DNA of 16,671 nt from an uncultured Alphaproteobacteria bacterium (GCA_902619055.1 CACNCW010000019.1:1-16671); one strand, 5' to 3'; positions 1 to 7,461 are shown, numbered from the stretch's first letter. The notes: generated by a model not told the origin, from the sequence alone. Numbers and translations: made by a program.

Positions 1-1
1 T

Positions 2-289
2 AATAGTACCTTTTTACTTTCATCTTCTTATGACTTTTTCATTATTATTTATGTTGCTATCTTCGCAAGTATTGCTGCTTATTTTGCTTGGAATAAAGGC
101 GTCTATTTAATTGGACCAAATAGAGCTGGTTTATTTTTACACTTTATTCCTGTCTTTGCTGCAATTTGGGCAATAACTTTTTTAAATGAGAGTTTTGCAA
201 TATTTCATATTGTAGGTATTTTTTTTATAATTACAGGAATTATATTATCTAATATAAGATTTAAAAATGAACAAAATAATCAAAACTGA
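2..289 (+). CDS. EamA/DMT-family transporter, C-terminal part (5' end outside window)
   Basis: An open frame enters from the left edge and stops at TGA 287-289, giving the last 95 residues. They are highly hydrophobic and contain the pattern AYFAWNKGVYLIGPNRAG followed by a helix with LHFIPVFAAIWA. That pattern is typical of the second EamA repeat of drug/metabolite transporters, with a small-residue loop (GPxRAG) before the penultimate helices. At least three membrane helices are visible, and the protein ends in a short polar tail. These are inner-membrane exporters or permeases of amino acids and metabolites; the substrate cannot be told from this fragment. The gene overlaps the msrB start by 23 bases, which suggests a shared transcript with msrB and the MFS gene. 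The family call is fairly secure, the substrate unknown. Confidence 0.8.
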   Translation, partial: NSTFLLSSSYDFFIIIYVAIFASIAAYFAWNKGVYLIGPNRAGLFLHFIPVFAAIWAITFLNESFAIFHIVGIFFIITGIILSNIRFKNEQNNQN

Positions 290-662
290 TCAAGAATGGA
301 AGTCTCTTCTCACAGAAGATGAATATTATGTAACAAGACAAAAGGGAACAGAACCTCCTTTTTCCGGTAAAAATTTTGAAATTATTAATGGTGGTATTTT
401 TAAATGTAAATGCTGTGGTAATGAATTATTTAATAGTTCAACAAAATATGATTCTTATTGTGGGTGGCCAAGTTTTTTTGAACAAATATCACCTGAAGCA
501 ATTAAAACAGAGACTGATAGATCGCATGGAATGGTGCGTATTGAAATTATGTGTGCCAAATGTGACGCACATTTAGGCCATGTCTTTGATGATGGCCCGG
601 AGCCAACTGGCAAAAGATATTGTGTAAATTCTCTTTCTATTAATTACGAAGAGTTTGAATAA
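267..662 (+). CDS. msrB: Peptide-methionine (R)-S-oxide reductase MsrB
   Basis: Reduces methionine-R-sulfoxide in proteins back to methionine as an oxidative-damage repair enzyme in the cytoplasm. The 131 residues are full length for a stand-alone MsrB. The two CxxC pairs of the structural zinc site are present (C47/C50 and C96/C99). The catalytic cysteine is C119 in GKRYCVNSLS. C65 in YCGWPSF sits 54 residues upstream, where recycling cysteines lie in related enzymes. The substrate-pocket block DAHLGHVFDDGP is intact. The ATG at 267 fits the usual N-terminus (KTDQEWKSLLTEDEYYVTR). The start lies inside the end of the DMT transporter gene, and the stop overlaps the proposed start of the MFS gene, which points to translational coupling. 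No signal peptide, so it is cytoplasmic. Confidence 0.95.
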   Translation: MNKIIKTDQEWKSLLTEDEYYVTRQKGTEPPFSGKNFEIINGGIFKCKCCGNELFNSSTKYDSYCGWPSFFEQISPEAIKTETDRSHGMVRIEIMCAKCDAHLGHVFDDGPEPTGKRYCVNSLSINYEEFE

Positions 663-1836
663 TACTTTTTACACACTACTATTTTCTTCAATAGGTCATG
701 CGCTCATGCATATGTTTGCTGCATTTTATTTTGTAATTGTTCTAACAATCGAAAAAGAATGGAACATTTCTTATGATCAATTGATTAAATTATGGTCACT
801 TGCAGCTCTTTTAATTGGTTTGGGAGCAATTCCATTTGGCTGGCTTAGTGATAGATGGTCTCGTTCAGGTACAATGACCATCATGTTTATTGGAATGGGA
901 TTAGCCTCCATTTTATGTGGTTTAAGCACTTCAGTTTCTTTTTTATTTTTTTCACTATCACTTCTTGGACTTTTTTGTTCGATATATCATCCTGTTGGTA
1001 TTCCTTGGGTGATTCATGCAGCTAACAAACAGGGAAGAGCGCTTGGTGTAAATGGTATTTTTGGTGGAGTAGGGATAGGATCAGGAGCATTTGTAGCTGG
1101 CACTCTAACAGAATTACTAAATTGGCAACTAGCTTTTATATTGCCTGGTGTAATATCTATTATTATTGGATTTTATCTTATCTACTTAATTCTAATTGAT
1201 AAAATATCTTATAAAAATTATTTTATAAAAAACGATGATCAAGATCATTCCCGTAATGAAATGATTTTGATTGCATTAATAATGCTTTTATCAATGTTTG
1301 CCCTTGGATTATCTTTTCACAATACACAAACAGCCTTACCAAAAGTTTTTGAAATACGTATTGGTAATATAAACTCAATTCAAATTGGATTTATGATAGC
1401 AGTTATCTATTTTATCTCTGGTGCTACAACATTTGTTGGGGGATTACTTGCTGATCGTTTTAATCTAAAAACTATTTATTTAATTGGTATTTTTCTTCAG
1501 TTTCCTTGCTACCTAGGTATAGCTTACATATTTGGTTACTCTTTAGTAGTGTTATGTATTCTTGCTGCCGTATTTAATGCAAGTATTCTTCCTACAGAAA
1601 ACCTCTTACTTGGAAGATTTACACCTCAAAAGTATCATGGTGTAGTATATGGAATTAAGTTTATTCTTGCATTTGGATCGGGACCAATTTCGGTATTCTT
1701 AATTTCAGAAATTTACTCCATAACTTTAGAGTTTACTTATTTGTTTTTAATTAATGCAATAATGATGGCTATAGTTTCAGTTTTTATTATTTTTTTACCC
1801 ATTCAAAGTAATCAAAGAATAGCTACTCAGGATTAG
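655..1836 (+). CDS. Major facilitator superfamily transporter
   Basis: A 393-residue integral membrane protein with the length and hydrophobicity of a 12-helix MFS carrier. The loop 2-3 signature is GWLSDRWSR (residues 62-70), and its echo in the second half is GGLLADRF (262-269). The block YHPVGIP followed by GRALGVNGIFGG resembles fosmidomycin-resistance-type (Fsr) and related MFS exporters, but the substrate is not determined. The best start is TTG at 655, overlapping the msrB stop by 8 bases. The first internal ATG codons (706, 712) would cut into helix 1 after the GH that opens it in relatives. No good Shine-Dalgarno site is seen, so translation is probably coupled to msrB. The last 14 bases overlap a convergent small gene. 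Possible role: efflux or uptake of an organic anion or sugar-like solute. Confidence 0.85.
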   Translation: MNNTFYTLLFSSIGHALMHMFAAFYFVIVLTIEKEWNISYDQLIKLWSLAALLIGLGAIPFGWLSDRWSRSGTMTIMFIGMGLASILCGLSTSVSFLFFSLSLLGLFCSIYHPVGIPWVIHAANKQGRALGVNGIFGGVGIGSGAFVAGTLTELLNWQLAFILPGVISIIIGFYLIYLILIDKISYKNYFIKNDDQDHSRNEMILIALIMLLSMFALGLSFHNTQTALPKVFEIRIGNINSIQIGFMIAVIYFISGATTFVGGLLADRFNLKTIYLIGIFLQFPCYLGIAYIFGYSLVVLCILAAVFNASILPTENLLLGRFTPQKYHGVVYGIKFILAFGSGPISVFLISEIYSITLEFTYLFLINAIMMAIVSVFIIFLPIQSNQRIATQD

Positions 1837-2050
1837 ATTTTATTTCTTCAAGATAATTAATAACATCATTAAATTTTTCATCAGGTATATTTTTATAAGT
1901 CATGCCAAAATGATTTTTTACTTCTAATGCAACATGAGCATAAGGATTTCTCCCTTTTGGATGATTTGGATGATCTGGCAATTTCCCTTTTAAAAAATCT
2001 CCTGTTTTTTGGATTTCTTTCCATATTATTTTTGCTTTATTTACATTCAT
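1823..2050 (-). CDS. Small conserved-looking protein of unknown function (75 aa)
   Basis: Not firmly recognised. It starts at ATG 2048-2050 with a purine-rich AGGGAA upstream, and it ends inside the 3' end of the convergent MFS gene. The product is soluble and charged, with a proline/histidine-rich middle (PDHPNHPKGRNPYAHV) and a predicted helical C-terminus (VKNHFGMTYKNIPDEKF, then a helix). The FG-x-x-YK-x-IP-x-x-x-F pattern resembles a short motif at the C-termini of some phage antirepressor-type proteins (ORF6C/BRO-like). That comparison is from memory and weak. The compact motif structure and non-repetitive composition argue that it is a real gene and not an antisense shadow. It stands alone on the minus strand between two plus-strand transcripts. 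Confidence 0.65.
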   Translation of the reverse strand: MNVNKAKIIWKEIQKTGDFLKGKLPDHPNHPKGRNPYAHVALEVKNHFGMTYKNIPDEKFNDVINYLEEIKSNPE

Positions 2051-2100
2051 ATTGATACAAATTCCCTAATAAATTGATATTTTTTATTAAATATTATTCT

Positions 2101-2114
2101 TACTTATTTAAGTA
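2101..2114. promoter_or_regulatory. 14-bp AT-rich palindrome in the divergent spacer
   Basis: TACTTA-TT-TAAGTA is a perfect inverted repeat in the 120-bp spacer between the small minus-strand gene and the desaturase gene, which diverge here. It could be an operator shared by both, but palindromes this short arise by chance in AT-rich DNA. An 11-T run (2141-2151) follows. No convincing -35/-10 pair was found in this spacer on either strand. Confidence 0.2.
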
Positions 2115-2170
2115 TATTTTTAATAACAAAATAATTGCAATTTTTTTTTTTATTATTAAATAATTTAAAT

Positions 2171-3160
2171 ATGCACGTAGATTCTAGTATTTGGTTCAAA
2201 CCTAAAATTGATCGAAAGAAATTAAAGGAATTATCTATAAGAAGTGATTTTCCAGGATTAATTCATTTTGCGATTTATTTTTCTTCACTTATATTCTTCG
2301 GATACCTATCTTATATTTTTTGGGGTAGTTGGTTTTTTATACTGTTCTACTTTATTTATTCAACAATCTATGCTTTTAACGTTGCGAATTGGCATGAGAC
2401 AGTTCATCGTACTGCTTTTAAAACTAGGTGGATAAATGAAATTTTTTATTATCTTAGTAGTTTTCAAGGTATGGCAGAACCTCTAAGCTTAAGATGGTCA
2501 CATAGTTTTCATCATTCTAATACTCTACAAACAGAAGAAGAGTATGATCACGAAATTGAGGTATCGAGACCTACTGATCTTTTTAGATTTTTTTTGAAAT
2601 TTATTCCTTTAACTGATTTAATTTATATTCATCAATCTCCATTTGTTCATATATTTAAACTTTCATTTGGTAAATTAAGTCCAGGAATAAAAATTTCTGT
2701 GCCAGTAAGTGATATTAAAAAAATAATTAGAAATGCAAGAATTTATTTACTAATTTGGTTTGCTATTATTTTGTCTTGTTTTTATTTTGATACTATTTTA
2801 CCAATTTTGTTTTACTTTTTGCCATCATACGTAGGCAAACCTATACAATTTGCTGTCAATGTTACACAGCATCTTGCTGCTAAATTTGATTCAAAGGATC
2901 ACCGATTAAGCACACATACAGTAATATTAAATCCTATATTTAGCTTTTTATACTGGCATATGGAATATCATTTAGAGCATCATATGTTTCCAATGGTTCC
3001 TTCATATAATTTAAAAAAATTGAGAAAGGAAATTGAAAGTCAGCTACCTAGACCTTTCAATGGATTGTTTGATTTTTACAAGACAATTCTACCATATTTG
3101 ATTAAACTTGCTTTTAACTCAAATGATTACTATCGAGTAAAATTGCCAGAAAATACCTAA
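2171..3160 (+). CDS. Membrane fatty-acid-desaturase-family di-iron enzyme, MocD-like
   Basis: Belongs to the membrane di-iron desaturase/hydroxylase superfamily, which uses O2 and an electron donor to desaturate or hydroxylate. Numbered from the ATG at 2171 (329 aa), three histidine boxes are intact: H75-E-x-x-H79, H111-x-x-H114-H115 and H267-x-x-H270-H271. A further TQH (H234) precedes DHRL. Hydrophobic helices lie around residues 30-70 and 190-220. The blocks RWSHSFHH and YWHMEYHLEHHMFPMVP match the subgroup that includes MocD of rhizopine catabolism more than acyl-lipid delta-9 enzymes. The exact substrate, lipid or small molecule, is open. An in-frame TTG at 2135 would add 12 residues encoded through a T-run, so the ATG is preferred. 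No ferredoxin or reductase gene is adjacent. A 129-bp spacer containing a candidate promoter separates it from the importer genes. Confidence 0.87.
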   Translation: MHVDSSIWFKPKIDRKKLKELSIRSDFPGLIHFAIYFSSLIFFGYLSYIFWGSWFFILFYFIYSTIYAFNVANWHETVHRTAFKTRWINEIFYYLSSFQGMAEPLSLRWSHSFHHSNTLQTEEEYDHEIEVSRPTDLFRFFLKFIPLTDLIYIHQSPFVHIFKLSFGKLSPGIKISVPVSDIKKIIRNARIYLLIWFAIILSCFYFDTILPILFYFLPSYVGKPIQFAVNVTQHLAAKFDSKDHRLSTHTVILNPIFSFLYWHMEYHLEHHMFPMVPSYNLKKLRKEIESQLPRPFNGLFDFYKTILPYLIKLAFNSNDYYRVKLPENT

Positions 3161-3206
3161 AAGTCTCAATTTTCTTTATATTACCAAAATTTAAAACAAC
3201 ATTTAT

Positions 3207-3231
3207 AAACATTATTTAATCTATAATGTTT
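3207..3231. promoter_or_regulatory. Possible operator: 8-bp inverted repeat overlapping a TATAAT box
   Basis: The arms AAACATTA (3207-3214) and TAATGTTT (3224-3231) are exact reverse complements separated by 9 bases. The right arm overlaps TATAAT at 3222-3227, a consensus -10 box located 62 bases before the binding-protein ATG. This is how a repressor site over a promoter would look for an importer operon. No good -35 hexamer lies at the usual distance. A TTGACA at 3230-3235 has only poor -10 matches downstream. Inference only. Confidence 0.35.
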
Positions 3232-3279
3232 GACAGGAAATCTTTCTTATATTTCAATAAATTATACATTAATTTATTT

Positions 3280-3284
3280 GGAGG
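3280..3284 (+). promoter_or_regulatory. Strong Shine-Dalgarno site for the binding-protein gene
   Basis: GGAGG lies 5 bases before the ATG at 3290. It decides the start in favour of 3290 over the in-frame TTG at 3230, and it gives a signal peptide with the usual basic N-terminus. It is the best ribosome-binding site in the window, consistent with binding proteins being made in excess over their permeases. Confidence 0.85.
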
Positions 3285-3289
3285 TAAAA

Positions 3290-4699
3290 ATGTTAAAAAA
3301 AATAATCGTACTTATTAGTACAACTACTATTTTTTCTTCATTTATATTTTCAAGCTCTCATGCATTTGAATGTGATATTCCAATTTTAGAAAGTTCATCA
3401 GATGCTGTTAAAGCTTATTATATACCTGAAAAAAAATTTGAAGGAATGAGTATAAATGTACCAAAGGAAAATGTTGAGAACGATATTGAAAAGGGTTGCA
3501 GAGAAAAATTTGAAGAATTATCTGGAGCTAAAGTAAATGTAATAGTTTTTCCAAAACAAAAAGATATGCTTGATGCAATCAATCTAGCTTTAGCAACTAA
3601 TAGCGGAGAATTTGATGTTATGACATCAGGTGCAGGTGGAGCAAAGGAGTATGGCTTAGGTGGACATCTAAACCCTTTACAAACACCACCAGATATAGAT
3701 GATTTTTATACTGGTGATATTAATCAATATAGTATTGGTGGAAAACTTATGGGTATACCTAGTATAGCTGATACTAATATATTGTATTGGAGAACTGATT
3801 TATTTGAACAAGCAGGTTTGGATCCAAACAAACCACCTAAAACATATTCAGAATTAACTGAATATGCAAAACTGTTAACAATAGATAAAAATGGTAAAAA
3901 TAGCACTGAAGAGGGATTTGATAAAAATAATATTGATATCTATGGTTATGGTTTTAGAGGTGAAGCAAGTTTAGCAAGCCCTTGGCAATGGTATAACTAT
4001 CTCTTTGCATTTGGTGGAGATTTATTTGATAGCGAATATAATATTATTATTGATCAGCCAGAGTCCGTAGCTTCACTACAATGGGTTGTAGATAATTACA
4101 GAGTGCACAATATTATGCCAGCTGACACACCTGTTTATGACTATGGCGCATTCCATACTTTGTTTATACAGGGCAAAATGGCTATGGCTGTAAATTGGCC
4201 ATATATGTATGGTATGTCTCAAGACCCTGAACAATCAAATGTTGTAGGCAAGGTAGCTGTAGGAAGAAAACCTATGGAAGTGAGACATGCTGGTAATATG
4301 GGCGGATGGTCTTGGAGTGTTTTGAAAATGTCTCAGAAACAAGAACTAGCTGAGGCTTATGCAAAATGGAATGGTAATCCTGACATGGCAGTTTATAATG
4401 CTGTTTTAAGGGGAAATGCTCCTGCTAGAAGATCTGCTACTGAAAGAATGATAGAAGAAAATCCAGTTATTGCCGGTGCTATTGCTCAAAACTTACCTGA
4501 TAATATGGGAGTTAAGTGGATAGATACAGGACCTTCATGGATGGCACTAGAAAAAGAAACTTGGAAGTTCATCCAATTTGCTTTGACAGGAGAAAAAACA
4601 CCTGAACAAGCTTTAAAGGATGCAAAAGTTGAAATGGAGAAAATTCTCAAAAGAGATAGATTCTATGAGGAAATTGCTCCACAACTTCTAGGGAATTAA
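3290..4699 (+). CDS. ABC transporter substrate-binding protein, family 1 (carbohydrate type)
   Basis: Periplasmic binding protein that captures a solute and delivers it to the two permeases encoded downstream. The start at ATG 3290 gives 469 residues, rather long for the family. The first 25 residues form a signal peptide: basic MLKK, a hydrophobic core, and a likely cleavage after SSSHA. The mature part has features of the extracellular solute-binding family 1 (PF01547-like): a tract reading GEFDVMTSGAGGAKEYG, the hinge-region block IPSIADTNILYWRTDLFEQAG, then AFHTLFIQGKMAMAVNWP and NMGGWSWSV later in the protein. Many aromatic residues suggest a sugar or polyol ligand, but the ligand cannot be named. 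It is the first gene of the importer set, with a strong ribosome-binding site in front and a hairpin behind. Confidence 0.92.
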   Translation: MLKKIIVLISTTTIFSSFIFSSSHAFECDIPILESSSDAVKAYYIPEKKFEGMSINVPKENVENDIEKGCREKFEELSGAKVNVIVFPKQKDMLDAINLALATNSGEFDVMTSGAGGAKEYGLGGHLNPLQTPPDIDDFYTGDINQYSIGGKLMGIPSIADTNILYWRTDLFEQAGLDPNKPPKTYSELTEYAKLLTIDKNGKNSTEEGFDKNNIDIYGYGFRGEASLASPWQWYNYLFAFGGDLFDSEYNIIIDQPESVASLQWVVDNYRVHNIMPADTPVYDYGAFHTLFIQGKMAMAVNWPYMYGMSQDPEQSNVVGKVAVGRKPMEVRHAGNMGGWSWSVLKMSQKQELAEAYAKWNGNPDMAVYNAVLRGNAPARRSATERMIEENPVIAGAIAQNLPDNMGVKWIDTGPSWMALEKETWKFIQFALTGEKTPEQALKDAKVEMEKILKRDRFYEEIAPQLLGN

Positions 4700-4716
4700 T
4701 TCAAATAAAAATTATC

Positions 4717-4739
4717 ACAGGCAGCATATTGCTGCCTGT
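4717..4739. promoter_or_regulatory. Perfect 10-bp hairpin between binding-protein and permease genes
   Basis: ACAGGCAGCA (4717-4726) and TGCTGCCTGT (4730-4739) are exact reverse complements around a 3-base loop TAT, and far more GC-rich than the surroundings. On the plus strand the stem is followed by A residues, not a T-run, so it is not a standard intrinsic terminator. It ends 8 bases before the permease ATG, and no other Shine-Dalgarno sequence is visible. It probably protects the 3' end of the binding-protein message and/or reduces permease translation, as malE-malF intergenic structures do. The functional role is inferred. Confidence 0.75.
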
Positions 4740-4747
4740 AAAAAAAT

Positions 4748-5635
4748 ATGAAATTTATAAATTCTTCTTCTTTTTTTGGTGGGGCAATAATACTACCAGG
4801 TGTAATAATTTTATTGTTATTTTATTTATATCCATTAGCTTATTCTCTTTTTATAAGTTTACATGATTTTAGGTTAATAAGACCAGATTTAACTCAATTT
4901 GTTGGTTTTAGAAATTATTTTGAAATTTTTTATGATGACGAGTTCCTTAACGCTTTCATTAATACTCTTATTTATGTTGGAATATCTTTACCTTTTGAAT
5001 TAGTAATTGGCCTTTTTTTGGCTTTAGCTTTGGATAAAATTACAAGAGGAAAAAATATAATTAGAGCTTTTTTAATCGTTCCACAATTTTTGGCTCCTCT
5101 TGCCATGGGTTTCATATGGAAATTTATGTACAATGATGATTTAGGAATAATAAATTTTTTTCTTCGTTTTGTAGGAATGGAAAGGCCACCATTGTGGATA
5201 GCTGATCCGGCAATATCCTTGTACAGCTGTATAATTGTTGAGATTTGGGCTTGTGTTCCTATTTTTATGCTTTTGCTTTCTGCAGGGTTAACAACTTTAT
5301 CAACTGAAATTATTGATGCTGCAAAAATTGATGGTGCGAATGCTTATCATCGTCTTCGCTATATAATACTTCCTCATTTAAAACCTATTATTCTTGTTAC
5401 ATTATTAATAAGAGGAATGGATTCATTTAGAATATTTGATTTAATTTATGGACTCACGCAAGGTGGCCCAGCCATGAGTAGTGATGTTTTATCATTGTAC
5501 ATGTATAGGTCAGGAATGTTGGATCGACAATTTGGTTATTCAGCAAGCGCAGGATGGATTATGGTATTTATGATGTTAATTGCATCTTATATTCTTATTA
5601 AACTTATGTACAGAGATGGGATCAACAAACAATGA
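4748..5635 (+). CDS. CUT1 sugar ABC transporter permease, MalF-type
   Basis: Inner-membrane subunit of the importer, 295 residues with about six hydrophobic helices, the usual size for short MalF/UgpA-type permeases. The EAA loop that docks with the ATPase is clear at residues 187-213 (EIIDAAKIDGANAYHRLRY, then ILPHLKP). The N-terminus has the typical first helix ending in LYPLAYSLFISLHDF. Translation begins at ATG 4748, 8 bases after a strong hairpin and without a recognisable Shine-Dalgarno site, so lower expression than the binding protein is likely. The stop overlaps the next permease start in an ATGA arrangement, indicating tight co-translation and a heterodimeric channel. Confidence 0.93.
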   Translation: MKFINSSSFFGGAIILPGVIILLLFYLYPLAYSLFISLHDFRLIRPDLTQFVGFRNYFEIFYDDEFLNAFINTLIYVGISLPFELVIGLFLALALDKITRGKNIIRAFLIVPQFLAPLAMGFIWKFMYNDDLGIINFFLRFVGMERPPLWIADPAISLYSCIIVEIWACVPIFMLLLSAGLTTLSTEIIDAAKIDGANAYHRLRYIILPHLKPIILVTLLIRGMDSFRIFDLIYGLTQGGPAMSSDVLSLYMYRSGMLDRQFGYSASAGWIMVFMMLIASYILIKLMYRDGINKQ

Positions 5636-6453
5636 ATAAGAGTGAAAAAAGATTAACAACAATAAGTTGGTTCTTTATTAGTTTATCTCTGTTTATATGG
5701 TTATTTCCAATTATCTGGTTTGCATTGGCTTCTTTTAAAAATCCAAAAAATTTATATGATATTTTTTCATTTGAATTTAGTTTGTATAACTACAGAGAGG
5801 TTTTTAATACATATCCAATTGCAACCTATATGAAAAATAGCTTAATTTTAGCAATATCAGCAACGTTATTTGCTGTTACAATAGGTACTTTAATTGCTTA
5901 CGGCTTAAGTCATACTCGTTTTCGATTTAAGACACAAACAACTGTTTTTATCTTTTTATTAAGACTGATTCCAGGAATGGCTGTAATGGTTCCTCTATTT
6001 ATAATTTTTTCATCGTTAGGATTAACAAATACCTATCATGGATTAATTTTTGCTCATACAACTATGTCAATTCCTTTGGTTGTTATAATAATGCTTGGAT
6101 ATTTATCAGATTTTCCAAAAGAACTTTTAGATGCAGCTTATATTGATGGATGTAATAAATTTAATGTAATTTATTTAATAGTTTTTCCACTTATTAAACC
6201 TGGGTTAGCAGTTGTAGCAATTTTTACATTTATTGGTAGTTGGAATAATTTTGATATTGCATTGATTCTAGGTTATATGCCTGAATATAAGACTCTACCA
6301 CTTGGTCTTGCTGGTATGGGAAATAGGTATGGAATATTATGGCATCATGTTGCAGCTGCAGGGGCAGTATACATAATTCCAACAGTAATTATGGCAATAA
6401 CACTCTCCAAATATGTAATTAGTGGATTAACTGTTGGAGCAATTAAAGGGTAA
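5632..6453 (+). CDS. CUT1 sugar ABC transporter permease, MalG-type
   Basis: Second channel subunit, 273 residues with six predicted helices. The opening helix (WFFISLSLFIWLFPIIWF) is followed by ALASFKNP, and the EAA loop spans residues 164-191 (ELLDAAYIDGCNKFNVIYLI, then VFPLIKPG). Both are hallmarks of MalG/UgpE-like permeases. It overlaps the upstream permease by 4 bases (ATGA), so the two subunits are translationally coupled. No ATP-binding subunit (MalK/UgpC type) follows, as would be usual; the next gene is an oxygenase. The importer therefore needs an ATPase from elsewhere in the genome. The substrate is not determined. Confidence 0.93.
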   Translation: MNKSEKRLTTISWFFISLSLFIWLFPIIWFALASFKNPKNLYDIFSFEFSLYNYREVFNTYPIATYMKNSLILAISATLFAVTIGTLIAYGLSHTRFRFKTQTTVFIFLLRLIPGMAVMVPLFIIFSSLGLTNTYHGLIFAHTTMSIPLVVIIMLGYLSDFPKELLDAAYIDGCNKFNVIYLIVFPLIKPGLAVVAIFTFIGSWNNFDIALILGYMPEYKTLPLGLAGMGNRYGILWHHVAAAGAVYIIPTVIMAITLSKYVISGLTVGAIKG

Positions 6454-6480
6454 AAAAAATAACATCTATATTATATTTCT

Positions 6481-7440
6481 ATGAATTCTAATTCGAAAGT
6501 AAAATACTTTAATTTAAATGAATTTGAGCTTTCAGATGGAGATAAAAAAAAAGAATTAATAATAAATTTAGATAATGTCTGTAAAGATACTGGTTTTTTA
6601 TTAATCACTGGTCATAACATAGATAGAAAAATAATTGATAATATTTGGTCAGTGGTTGATTTTTTTTTTGAACAATCGATTGAATTTAAGCAAAAAATTA
6701 GCCCTCCATATAAGGGGTATCCATACGGCTATCTTGCTAAAGGTTTAGAGGCTTTAGCTTATTCTAAGGGAGAAAAAACACCTCCTGATTTAAAGGAAAG
6801 TTTTAATGCTGGACCATTATTAATTCCTGATTCTATATCTGATAAAGAAGCACTTGAATTTTGCTATGCTCCTTCATTATGGCCAGAAATATTAAATTTT
6901 CAAAAATATTGGAGTGCATACTATAATTCGATGCAAACATTATCTGCACGCGTAATGAGATCTTTCGCATTGGCATTGAATCTTGATGAAACTTATTTTG
7001 ACCAATACATAGACAAAAATATTTCAGCTTTAAGAGCACTTAATTATCCTCCAATTCAAAAAATTTTACCAAAACAACAGATGGCAGGTGCCCATACTGA
7101 TTATGGTAGTCTTACAATATTACTACCAAAGGATAATACCAGTGGACTTCAAATTAAAAATCTTGCAGGAGAATGGATAGATGTACCTTGTGATCCTAAT
7201 ATTTTTGTTTGCAATATTGGAGACCTGATGGCCCAATGGACAAATAACAGATGGGTTTCTACTTTACATAGAGTGGTACCAAATAAAAAAAATAATAATA
7301 GAAGGTCACTTGCTTTTTTTCATCAACCTAATTGGGATGCGGAAATAAAATGTTTAGAAAGTTGTAGAGGAAATAAAGAAAATTATAAACCAGTTCAATC
7401 AGGGCCATATTTAATGTCAAAATTTAAGTCTACTTTATAA
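6481..7440 (+). CDS. 2-oxoglutarate/Fe(II)-dependent oxygenase, isopenicillin-N-synthase-like
   Basis: Cytoplasmic non-haem iron oxygenase of the IPNS-like family (DIOX_N domain about residues 7-120, catalytic double-stranded beta-helix about 180-290), 319 residues as usual. The iron ligands are H205 and D207 in GAHTDYGSLTILL, and H263 in STLHRVV. The co-substrate anchor R274-x-S276 (RRSLAFF) is present, supporting 2-oxoglutarate use. LRALNYPP before the iron site is also typical. Bacterial members hydroxylate or otherwise oxidise amino acids, nucleobases or other small molecules, so the substrate cannot be assigned. The gene lies 27 bases after the permease gene on the same strand, with no terminator between. 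It is likely part of the importer operon and may act on the imported compound (inference). Confidence 0.9.
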   Translation: MNSNSKVKYFNLNEFELSDGDKKKELIINLDNVCKDTGFLLITGHNIDRKIIDNIWSVVDFFFEQSIEFKQKISPPYKGYPYGYLAKGLEALAYSKGEKTPPDLKESFNAGPLLIPDSISDKEALEFCYAPSLWPEILNFQKYWSAYYNSMQTLSARVMRSFALALNLDETYFDQYIDKNISALRALNYPPIQKILPKQQMAGAHTDYGSLTILLPKDNTSGLQIKNLAGEWIDVPCDPNIFVCNIGDLMAQWTNNRWVSTLHRVVPNKKNNNRRSLAFFHQPNWDAEIKCLESCRGNKENYKPVQSGPYLMSKFKSTL

Positions 7441-7443
7441 AAA

Positions 7444-7461
7444 ATAAATTATAAAATTTAT
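7444..7461. terminator. Weak AT-only hairpin between convergent genes
   Basis: ATAAATT (7444-7450) and AATTTAT (7455-7461) form a 7-bp stem with a 4-base loop in the 17-bp gap between the oxygenase stop and the peptidase stop, overlapping the latter. It is in the right place for a shared bidirectional terminator, but with no G:C pairs it would be weak and may be chance. Confidence 0.25.

Noticed and set aside
2141..2151. 11-T run before the desaturase as a phase-variation tract
   Set aside because: It lies upstream of the preferred ATG at 2171 and outside the coding region. Long T runs are common in this base composition, so slippage would not switch the gene.
3230..3289. Longer binding protein starting at TTG 3230
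   Set aside because: It lacks a ribosome-binding site and would put 20 residues in front of a well-formed signal peptide. GGAGG before ATG 3290 is decisive.
4717..4739. Intrinsic terminator after the binding-protein gene
   Set aside because: The stem is strong, but on the plus strand it is followed by A residues and then the permease ATG, with no T-run. It was recorded as a regulatory/processing hairpin instead.
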